64,000 nucleotides of DNA from 66-474 sp035695065 (GTDB lineage Bacteria > Pseudomonadota > Gammaproteobacteria > Xanthomonadales > Rhodanobacteraceae). The notes beneath the pieces were generated by a model, which was given only the letters and a program-made list of their open reading frames with translations, was not told the DNA's origin and ran no database searches. The position numbers and the translations under genes were made by a program. This document shows positions 34,401-39,865 of this stretch, piece by piece. Position 1 is the first letter of the stretch, and each line of letters starts with the position of its first letter. The DNA lies in assembly GCA_035695065.1 (NCBI GenBank), contig DASSEW010000020.1, forward strand, positions 1-64,000, read 5' to 3'.

Positions 34401-34823
34401 GCGGTGGCCAAGCTTCGAATGAACCGGCCACTCACATCCACCGATCTGTCCGAACTGGAACGCCTGCTCGGCGAAAGCGGAGCCGGTGGCATCGAGGATA
34501 TTCGTCGCGCCGCGAAGGATGCGCACGGACTCGGGCTGTTCGTGCGCTCACTCGTCGGCATGGACCGGGCGGCGGCGAAGGACGCACTGGCGGAATTCAC
34601 CAACGGAAAAACGCTGACGTCCAGCCAGCTCGAATTCATTGACCTGATCCTGAATCATCTTACCGAGCACGGAATCGTCGAGCCTTCGCGGCTGTACGAA
34701 TCGCCGTTCACGGATGTCACGCCCCATGGCCCGGATGGGCTGTTCAAGCCTTCGGAGCTGGACGAGCTATTGCGGAGTTTGGAAGCCGTGCGTAACTCCG
34801 CTTCCGCAGCGGTGGCGGCGTGA
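31410..34823 (+). CDS. hsdR: Type I restriction endonuclease subunit HsdR
   Basis: A 1137-residue translocating nuclease subunit. Residues about 1-130 form a DUF4145-type domain (FYARRALELAVGWAY, NRAVHSHRPVPEADALAAVRELFHVCYWLA), followed by a coiled coil to about 205. The PD-(D/E)XK nuclease has GFVDYVLWG and LVEAKRTR near 261. The superfamily 2 motor has ATGSGKTRT near 377 and IIDEAHRS near 475, and SVDMLDTGIDVPEVVNLVF with MLGRGTR for motifs V and VI. It pumps DNA with ATP and cuts at collision points. The start is GTG 31410. All key motifs look intact. Confidence 0.95.
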   Translation: MSQFDFLEREWPAVFAAAAKVEGTVRTDPRTACFYARRALELAVGWAYKHDPALRLPYQDNLSALIHEPSFKQTAGEAVFNKARVLVTLGNRAVHSHRPVPEADALAAVRELFHVCYWLARTYGRVERPDPGLVFSASALPKSAQVAAQTADQLQELQTRLREKDESLAALLADKSALDEELKRLRAEVAAAKKVAAAQPDDHDYAEAQTRDYFIDLLLKEAGWPLDQERDREFPVTGMPNNTSEGFVDYVLWGDDGKPLGLVEAKRTRRDARVGQHQAKLYADCLEQQFGQRPVIFYSNGYEHWIWDDANYPPRRVQGFYKKPELELLIQRRETRRSLAQAPISTTIVERYYQTRAIRRIAESFERDHDRKALLVMATGSGKTRTVIALCDLLMRCNWAKRVLFLADRVALVNQAVNAFKAFLPDASPVNLVTDRNAQGRVYVSTYPTMMGLIDEASDGERRFGAGHFDLVIIDEAHRSIFQKYRAIFDYFDSLLVGLTATPKDEVDRNTYSLFDLEDGVPTDSYSLEEAVRDGFLVPPRAVSVPLKFQREGIKYDELTEDDKDQWDALEWDDDGSVPDRVEAEAVNKWLFNKGTVDKVLEHLMTRGLTVAGGDRLGKTIVFAKNQQHADFIAERFNANYPHYKGEFARVITFKTEYAQNLIDAFSAKGKAPHIAISVDMLDTGIDVPEVVNLVFFKLVRSKTKFWQMLGRGTRLCADLFGPGEDKECFFVFDYCQNLEYFSQDMPGTEGSAMASLAKRLFDARLELIAALGKGGLGQAVQEAIADYAGPKSNEEVRQAVIERLQHEVASMNLGNFVVRPHRRLVEKYSKPEAWQVLAHDAIAELSHAVAGLPTELGPEKEEAKRFDLLSLNLQLALLRAELGFQRLRDRVKEIAALLEEKDAIPMVRAQMPLIQSVQSDEWWQDVTVPMLEAMRRRLRDLVQFIDKRQRKIVYTDFEDELGDETDVVLPGFAIGTDEAKFRAKVQAFLREHLDHVAVAKLRMNRPLTSTDLSELERLLGESGAGGIEDIRRAAKDAHGLGLFVRSLVGMDRAAAKDALAEFTNGKTLTSSQLEFIDLILNHLTEHGIVEPSRLYESPFTDVTPHGPDGLFKPSELDELLRSLEAVRNSASAAVAA

Positions 34824-35034
34824 CTCAATTTGGGCGTAAGCGTTTCGCCAGAACCCCATACCCAGCGCAATAAGGACTGTGCCGAGCCGCAAGGCGTGAT
34901 TTTTCCGGAGTAATTGGCAGCATCTGTTCAGGTGGCATGCCGCCGGATGGCGAAGACCGACTCGGACGTTTGCGATGCCTTAATTACCTCTGTCCCCTTA
35001 TTTCGCCCCCTTACCCTTAGAATTGATCGGGGAG

Positions 35035-35832
35035 TCAAACGCCCGGCCAAAAAGCATCACCAACTTGATCGCTCGGATAATGGAGACAAGCATCCGATAG
35101 GTGCGCCAACCGGCCACTCGGGGCAACTCGCTGGCGGTTTCCATCATATTCCAAGTATGGGCAGACAGACTCGTCGTGCCACGGCGTCAACAGCCGCACG
35201 ATCTGTCCCACCGCGATTGACGCTAGAACGCCATTCGGCCAAATCACCTGCGGCCGAGCGCCGGCTGCACCATAGTCTTTAGCTTCCTTGGCCAATAGCG
35301 AATCGGTGAGAAATCCCATGCACCGCATGCAAGGGCAACCAGGTAGCGACGTAATCACTTGGCCGGTGATCGTAAAACGGGAGCCATGTGTGAGCACGTC
35401 CATTCCAATATCGACATATGGCAACAAAAACCGCCGACAGTAACCTTCCAACTCCCCGCGAGCAGCGTAGCCGTCGATGCATCCCACTACCGCGGTACAG
35501 TCCCGTAACGCTTCCGCCGTCTCCTGCCAGCACTGGTTGAAACAAGTCACGGATGCGTTTGGCTGAATGCCGACAATCAGCCTTTTCAATACCTCGGTCT
35601 TCCACGCGCTTTCTGCTGCATCTGAGGGACGACTGCCGACCATTCGATTGAGATTCACATCCTCCACCGTGTCGGGGTCAATTAGAAGGATATTGCCGAC
35701 CCCAATATGAGCAAGCTGCTGGGCAACATGCGAACCACCACCGCAATTACCTACTATGGCTATTTTCGTTCGCGAGAATAACGTGGTGCTGTGCTCGCCG
35801 AGGAACGACTGCCGATCATCACGTCCCGTCAT
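35035..35832 (-). CDS. E1-like adenylyltransferase (ThiF fold) of ubiquitin-like operon
   Basis: A 265-residue ThiF/E1 family enzyme expected to adenylate the C-terminal glycine of the ubiquitin-like protein. The Rossmann nucleotide loop is IAIVGNCGGGSHVAQQLAHIGVGNILLIDPD, followed by the family arginine block VEDVNLNRM, the aspartate strand AVVGCIDGYAARGELEGYCRR, and a cysteine cluster GCPCMRCMGF that may bind zinc or take part in thioester transfer. It lacks a separate E2-binding UFD domain, as in prokaryotic E1s. It is the last gene of the four-gene operon, with a 4-bp ATGA overlap to the JAMM gene. Confidence 0.87.
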   Translation of the reverse strand: MTGRDDRQSFLGEHSTTLFSRTKIAIVGNCGGGSHVAQQLAHIGVGNILLIDPDTVEDVNLNRMVGSRPSDAAESAWKTEVLKRLIVGIQPNASVTCFNQCWQETAEALRDCTAVVGCIDGYAARGELEGYCRRFLLPYVDIGMDVLTHGSRFTITGQVITSLPGCPCMRCMGFLTDSLLAKEAKDYGAAGARPQVIWPNGVLASIAVGQIVRLLTPWHDESVCPYLEYDGNRQRVAPSGRLAHLSDACLHYPSDQVGDAFWPGV

Positions 35833-36335
35833 TCAAATCTCCAAGTCTTCATTCGATCGCTAGCAATCACGCAGGGAATGAGTTCCACTACCGGGCGCTC
35901 GCGCTTTATCCAGAGCGCGCCCCATAAATCGTCGAAACTTAAGATCAAGGTTCCATGCGGATGGTTGGGGCAAACGTTCCAGAAGTTTGGGACAAAGCGC
36001 TCGCTTTCGCGCTTGTCAGTAAGACTGGGCCCTGGGCGCCCGTAATGATCGTGGCGATGCACGTGGAGTACACTGGCGGGCTTCGCGTAAATGCGCTGTA
36101 GGATTTTGCGAAAGGCACCCGAACCCAGCATGGCGGCCGCCCGCAGATCATCTTCATAGTCGTCATCTGCTACTGGATAGTAGGTTGCGCCGTAGAGTCC
36201 CAGTCCGCCCGCTGGGAGGCTCGCGACCCCGCAAGTCAAAAAGCCATCTCGCTCTCCAGCAAAGGGATGCGGTCGGTTCAAGTCTGCATGGATTGTCTCC
36301 AGCAGGCGCTCGGGCAAGCGCAGCACCGTCTTCAT
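35829..36335 (-). CDS. JAB/JAMM metallopeptidase of ubiquitin-like operon
   Basis: A 168-residue JAB-fold peptidase, likely to process or remove the ubiquitin-like protein. The JAMM motif is visible as H95-x-H97, then S104 and D107 in HDHYGRPGPSLTD, with E28 (AGERDGFLTCG) as the catalytic glutamate. The start at ATG 36335 is decided by its 4-bp overlap (ATGA) with the stop of the E2-like gene; the longer open frame to 36518 runs through that gene. Downstream it overlaps the E1-like gene by 4 bp. Spacing inside the motif is slightly unusual, since H91, H93, H95 and H97 all alternate. Confidence 0.85.
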   Translation of the reverse strand: MKTVLRLPERLLETIHADLNRPHPFAGERDGFLTCGVASLPAGGLGLYGATYYPVADDDYEDDLRAAAMLGSGAFRKILQRIYAKPASVLHVHRHDHYGRPGPSLTDKRESERFVPNFWNVCPNHPHGTLILSFDDLWGALWIKRERPVVELIPCVIASDRMKTWRFE

Positions 36336-36661
36336 CGCAGTGCGTCCAAATGACACATCAACATTTGGTGCAAGGGCAGGTCTGCGGGCACGCCCTGCCA
36401 CGACCAGGTATGCCATTTCCGACCGAGCAGCTGGTGAACCGTCCAGTTGTTTCCTTTTTGCGGAAACGCCTGCGAAAGGAATAAGCGCGTTGTGTAGCCC
36501 GAGTGAGTTGATGGACAAAGCACGGCATCCAGCTCGTGCACCTGCCCGTTCACGCGAATCCGCAACTTGCTCAGCACGACAAGGTTGGTTCCCGCCTCAG
36601 ACATGACCTGCGCTTGCGCACAAAAAGGATCCAAGGACGCAAGCTGCTCGGGGGCGACCAT
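36332..36661 (-). CDS. E2-like protein (Prok-E2 family E type)
   Basis: A 109-residue protein resembling the short prokaryotic E2/UBC-like family E that accompanies multiubiquitin, E1 and JAB genes. The diagnostic part is TTRLFLSQAF, then NNWTVHQLLGRKWHTWSWQGVPADLPLHQMLMCHLDAL. Candidate thioester cysteines are C14, C49 and C103, with C49 just before the STHSGYTTRLFL segment the best placed; histidines H76, H84 and H104 could assist. Its ATG shares one base with the upstream stop (TGATG), and its stop overlaps the JAMM start. The assignment rests on motif memory and context, not a search. Confidence 0.78.
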   Translation of the reverse strand: MVAPEQLASLDPFCAQAQVMSEAGTNLVVLSKLRIRVNGQVHELDAVLCPSTHSGYTTRLFLSQAFPQKGNNWTVHQLLGRKWHTWSWQGVPADLPLHQMLMCHLDALR

Positions 36662-36972
36662 CAGGATGATCCACCGCGGCGTACGTGTGATACAAAATGC
36701 TCGCCTCCCTTTTCAAGCACGATGGTCGCCGAGTCCGTGATCTCGATGAACTCGCCACTGAGCACTTGATCGAGGTCGTGATCTGCCGGCACACCAAGAG
36801 CTTGCTTGAGAGTTGCCCCGGTGTACTTGCCTACCGGAATCTCCTTGCGGTGTCTGTCGATGGTCACCACGATCTCCCTTGTTGGATGCGGGTGATGGTG
36901 GCCGCCATTTTGGTTCCGACCCTGCCTGGAGTCGTGTCCGTCCGCCGCAGCATCTGCTGTGCAGTCATTCAT
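36661..36972 (-). CDS. Ubiquitin-like protein (multiubiquitin domain) ending RRGG-SS
   Basis: A 103-residue protein with one beta-grasp domain of the prokaryotic multiubiquitin family (PF14452): IVVTIDRHRKEIPVGKYTGATLKQALG, VPADHDLDQVL and ATIVLEKGGEHFVSH are its strands. The C-terminus reads VRRGG followed by two serines. Ubiquitin's conjugated tail is RLRGG, so removal of the last two residues would expose a comparable diglycine. The N-terminal 30 residues are low complexity with a histidine run (HHHPH). AAGGA lies about 8 bases before the ATG. It is the first gene of the operon and presumably the modifier activated by the E1-like enzyme. Confidence 0.86.
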   Translation of the reverse strand: MNDCTADAAADGHDSRQGRNQNGGHHHPHPTREIVVTIDRHRKEIPVGKYTGATLKQALGVPADHDLDQVLSGEFIEITDSATIVLEKGGEHFVSHVRRGGSS

Positions 36973-37030
36973 CTGTGTAGTCCTTATTGACTGAGGTCTG
37001 AAGATGTGGTCCTATTTGTTGCAGATGTAG

Positions 37031-37070
37031 GACGTATCTCATGCGAGACGTATCGTCTTACCTGCGAGAC
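37031..37070. promoter_or_regulatory. Nested repeat operator between the divergent operons
   Basis: Within 40 bp lie a direct repeat GACGTATC (37031-37038 and 37047-37054), a second direct repeat GCGAGAC (37043-37049 and 37064-37070, 21 bp apart, two turns), and the palindrome AGACG-TAT-CGTCT (37046-37058). The region lies between the ubiquitin-like operon and the Xre gene and is a likely site for that repressor. Confidence 0.55.
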
Positions 37071-37083
37071 ACTTTACTGGGCA

Positions 37084-37119
37084 GCGCCTGAGTCGTCAAG
37101 GCTCGGGCGCTTCTATTTT
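37084..37119 (+). terminator. Terminator-like hairpin in the Xre leader (possible attenuator)
   Basis: GCGCCTGAG (37084-37092) pairs with CTCGGGCGC (37102-37110), one G-T wobble, 9-nt loop, followed by TTCTATTTT. It ends only 14 bp before the ATG at 37133, so it would attenuate rather than end a transcript. Confidence 0.5.
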
Positions 37120-37132
37120 GAGCGGAGATATA

Positions 37133-37483
37133 ATGACCCTGAAAATCAGTGACTTAGGCAAGATGATTGTCGCCAAGCGAGGTAGCCGGGGGGTCAGGGC
37201 CGCAGCATTGGAAGCAGGCGTAAGCCCGGCCACCCTGTCCAGGGTAGAGAACGGTCACATGCCCGACTTGGCCACTTTTGCCAAACTCTGCAAATGGATC
37301 GAGCGGGATCCTCGTGAGTTTCTAGGAATGGAAACGAGCAGCGGAGAGACAGCTCCTCCAGCGGCTGTGGTGCATTTCAAGAAGAAGAAGACCGTCTCAA
37401 TGGACACTGCCACAGCTTTGGGTCACCTCATCCTTGCCGCACAAGCTGCTTTGCGTGCGCGCGAAAGCCTCTTAGGTAAGTGA
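37133..37483 (+). CDS. Xre-family regulator next to the ubiquitin-like operon
   Basis: A 116-residue regulator with an N-terminal HTH (RGVRAAALEAGVSPATLSRVENGHMPDLATFAKLCKWIERDPREFLGM) and a short C-terminal helical tail (SMDTATALGHLILAAQAALRARESLLGK). GGAG sits 7 bases before the ATG at 37133; an upstream in-frame TTG at 37118 is less likely. It is followed by an ImmA/IrrE-type peptidase gene after 4 bp, a pairing in which the peptidase usually cleaves the repressor on a damage or infection signal. It diverges from the ubiquitin-like operon and probably controls it (inference). Confidence 0.85.
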   Translation: MTLKISDLGKMIVAKRGSRGVRAAALEAGVSPATLSRVENGHMPDLATFAKLCKWIERDPREFLGMETSSGETAPPAAVVHFKKKKTVSMDTATALGHLILAAQAALRARESLLGK

Positions 37484-37487
37484 CCCT

Positions 37488-38051
37488 TTGCGCCGCGGGT
37501 TCAAGGCCCAAGCGGAACGGAATGCCGCAGCGGCACGAGCCGCATTGGGGCTGGAAGAGCTCGCGCCTCTAGACCCATGGGCGTACGCCGAACACCTGAG
37601 CGTGAGTGTTCTCGAATTCGACACACTTGCGCTGGATCCCCAAGCTGCCCGCCAGCTGACGGAGCTTGACGCCTCAAGCTGGTCAGCGATGACTCTGCAA
37701 GAGCAGAACGGCCTCGCCATCGTGATCAATCCAGCGCACGCGAAAGTACGGCAGCGGAATGATCTCATGCATGAGATATCGCACATTCTGTTGCAGCATG
37801 TTCCCGCCCGTGTGGAGGTCGCGCCGTCGAAGTTGCTTCTCCTGAGCGACTACTCCGACGAGCAGGAGCAAGAAGCAGATTGGCAAGCAGGCGCGCTCCT
37901 CCTCCCGCGGGACGGGCTGGTGCGCTGGCGCTCTCGCCAGCAAAGCGTGTCAGACATCGCATCGCACTTTGGTGTCAGCACGGCACTTTGCGAATGGCGT
38001 TTGCGAATGACTGGGGTCGATGTACAAATGCGTCGCTCTACGACCGGTTGA
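37488..38051 (+). CDS. ImmA/IrrE family metallopeptidase
   Basis: A 187-residue zinc peptidase. The catalytic helix is LMHEISHILLQH (HExxH), with the third ligand expected in DEQEQEADWQAGALLLPRDGLV, and a C-terminal DIASHFGVSTALCEWRLRMTGV that helps bind its partner. ImmA-type enzymes cut an Xre repressor to switch on a mobile element or defence genes. The start is TTG 37488, with AGGTAAG just upstream, 4 bp after the regulator's stop. Together with the Xre gene it forms a two-gene sensor module. Confidence 0.87.
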   Translation: MRRGFKAQAERNAAAARAALGLEELAPLDPWAYAEHLSVSVLEFDTLALDPQAARQLTELDASSWSAMTLQEQNGLAIVINPAHAKVRQRNDLMHEISHILLQHVPARVEVAPSKLLLLSDYSDEQEQEADWQAGALLLPRDGLVRWRSRQQSVSDIASHFGVSTALCEWRLRMTGVDVQMRRSTTG

Positions 38052-38159
38052 TTTCGTACTCTGTCCGGCGGCTACTTAGTAGATCAGGTCAGGGCTGAAG
38101 GCGCCTACTTTCTGAGCGAGAACGTGTTTTGGGGAACTATCAGCTGGACGTTGACTATT

Positions 38160-38249
38160 GATGTGGCTGTCAATACTATTGTGGCCAACACACCCGCCAC
38201 GCCTCTGCCACGCCCCGTCGTAGCAAGCGCAAATAGGCGGGTTTTTTTT
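38160..38249 (+). ncRNA. Candidate structured RNA and terminator upstream of abi
   Basis: A 217-bp gap before the abi gene contains CCCGCC (38193-38198) pairing with GGCGGG (38236-38241), directly followed by eight T residues (38242-38249), only 20 bp before the abi start. That is a terminator-like end for a short transcript, with a C-rich 37-nt loop. Abi_2/AbiF genes are known to have conserved structured RNAs immediately upstream (abiF motif), so this may be the RNA partner. The 5' end is unknown and the RNA itself is inferred. Confidence 0.42.
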
Positions 38250-38268
38250 GCCCGTACCAGAGATGGGG

Positions 38269-39171
38269 ATGGCGCAATACACCAAGCCAGCGCTGACCTA
38301 CGCCGATCAGCTGCAACAACTGCAGCAGCGCGGCCTTCAGGTGCGCGATCCAGTGCACGCGACTATGTACCTCGAGCGCGTGGGCTACTACCGGTTGATG
38401 GGTTACCTATTTCCGCTGCGTCACCCGGGCAGTGATGATTATTTGCCCGGCGCCGCTTTTGAGACGGCAGTCGAACGATATGAATTCGATCAAGCATTGC
38501 GCCTGCTAGTTCTGGATGCAATCTGTAGCATTGAGGTCACGGTGCGTACGAAGGTGACCTATCACATGGGGCACCGATATGGTGCATTCGGCCACGCTGA
38601 GCCGGCTAATGTGGTCTATTCCGGAGCATGGCACACGGATTGGCTTGGCGGCGTTGATGAAGAAGTGAGTCGGTCGCGCGAGGCTTTTCTGGATCACTAC
38701 AAAGCGCGGTATCATCAACCGCAATACCCACGCGTCCCAATTTGGATGGCGACTGAGGTTATGTCGTTGGGTGCATTGTCCAAGCTTGTCGCCGCGATGC
38801 ACAACGCCGACAAAAAAGCAATTGCGGCAGAGTTCGCGCTAGCGGCTCCGGTATTTGCCAATTGGCTACACGTTATCAGTGTGGTGCGTAATGTAGCCGC
38901 CCATCATGGGCGACTTTGGAACCGGGTTTTCGGTGTGTCTGCCATGCGCCCGAAGAACGGCTCTTTTCAATATATGGCTCACGCCTATCCGACAGACCGC
39001 ATGTTCTTCGTCTTGCAGGCACTGAGATGGATGCTCAAGGCGACCATCGGCGATGCGGACGCGTGGCGTGACCGCGTCACGGACCACTTGCAGACGTTAT
39101 TAGTTGCACCGGATCTCGAGCTCAGCATGGGCGCGCTGCCAAACTGGAACACTCACCCTGCATGGCGGTGA
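38269..39171 (+). CDS. Abi family protein (AbiD/AbiF-like, HEPN)
   Basis: A 300-residue abortive-infection protein of the Abi_2 family (PF07751). The N-terminal ALTYADQLQQLQQRGLQV, then YLERVGYYRLMGYLFPL, YEFDQALRLLVLDAICSIEVTVRTKV, and the HEPN ribonuclease-type motif RNVAAHHGRLWNR (R-N-x-x-A-H-H) are all family features. It probably cleaves RNA on phage infection, stopping growth. Start uncertain: ATG 38269 (used) or ATG 38263; the frame opens at TTG 38248 inside the T-tract. Convergent with the recombinase module. Confidence 0.88.
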   Translation: MAQYTKPALTYADQLQQLQQRGLQVRDPVHATMYLERVGYYRLMGYLFPLRHPGSDDYLPGAAFETAVERYEFDQALRLLVLDAICSIEVTVRTKVTYHMGHRYGAFGHAEPANVVYSGAWHTDWLGGVDEEVSRSREAFLDHYKARYHQPQYPRVPIWMATEVMSLGALSKLVAAMHNADKKAIAAEFALAAPVFANWLHVISVVRNVAAHHGRLWNRVFGVSAMRPKNGSFQYMAHAYPTDRMFFVLQALRWMLKATIGDADAWRDRVTDHLQTLLVAPDLELSMGALPNWNTHPAWR

Positions 39172-39460
39172 CACCCATGGCGCTTCTCTGGAGAGAAATT
39201 AAGCGGCCGAGTCTGTGCATTGGTCGCTATTGCCTGATGCCGGAAGTTGATCGGAACGCCGGCGAGATCATCACGAAGAATTGGTTGAGGTGAATCAAGC
39301 ACAACGGTCACGCACCATCAACAAATGTAGGGCTGCGCGTTCCTTACTCCAAATTCCCGAAAGGCTTCCACATCTTGGCTCAAAGCCTCAGTTCAGAGTA
39401 GCTGGCTAGTGATGAAGAGTCACGAACATCCTCCACCGCATAATGCGATTGCATCTAGGG
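39172..39460. other. Gap between abi and the recombinase module
   Basis: No supported gene. A 38-codon frame at 39177-39293 (MALLWREIKRPSLCIGRYCL and onward) starts 6 bp after the abi stop codon but has no ribosome site; it could be a remnant. The two flanking genes converge here and no clear terminator is visible. Confidence 0.4.
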
Positions 39461-39865
39461 CTAGCCAAGGTTTGTCCCCTGGCGAGTCGCATTGGACTGG
39501 TTCATTGCTTCAATAGTGATTCTTTGTGCCGCCAGCAAGGACCTCGCTTGGGCCAACTTGTTTTGAAGGTCGGCAACCTGCTTGCGCAGTGACTCGACTA
39601 CATCTCTTCGGACACTCGGGGATTCACAGGAAGCCTGATGCTGCTGAATCAGCATGCGAACTTTCGGGTAACGGCATCCATCGAAGCCAACTAGGGTTCG
39701 GCTACAACCTGCTTCTTGAGCAACTGTCGAGGGATTTATTTTTAAGCTCCCTCGGTTGCTCTTGGCTTTCAAATGGGGGTTCTTGGGGGACCCATTACTT
39801 AGCCGTTCAAATGCGGCCAGGAGCTCCTGCTCCATCTTAGGCTGACGTCGCTTCACCGGGGACAT
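39461..39865 (-). CDS. Small TnpC-like accessory protein of recombination module
   Basis: A 134-residue protein: a probable N-terminal DNA-binding segment (SLKINPSTVAQEAGCSRTLVGFDGCRYPKVRMLIQQH) followed by a coiled coil (VVESLRKQVADLQNKLAQARSLLAAQRITIEAM). This is the layout of the TnpC protein of Tn554 and of small DUF6262-type proteins that close recombinase operons; TnpC influences insertion orientation and efficiency. Its start overlaps the 3' end of the 690-residue recombinase by 29 bp. The assignment rests on size, layout and position. Confidence 0.7.
   Translation of the reverse strand: MSPVKRRQPKMEQELLAAFERLSNGSPKNPHLKAKSNRGSLKINPSTVAQEAGCSRTLVGFDGCRYPKVRMLIQQHQASCESPSVRRDVVESLRKQVADLQNKLAQARSLLAAQRITIEAMNQSNATRQGTNLG

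Noticed and set aside
36336..36518. N-terminal extension of the JAMM peptidase to give 229 residues
   Set aside because: It runs through the E2-like gene in another frame; the overlap ATGA at 36332-36335 and the domain start favour 168 residues.
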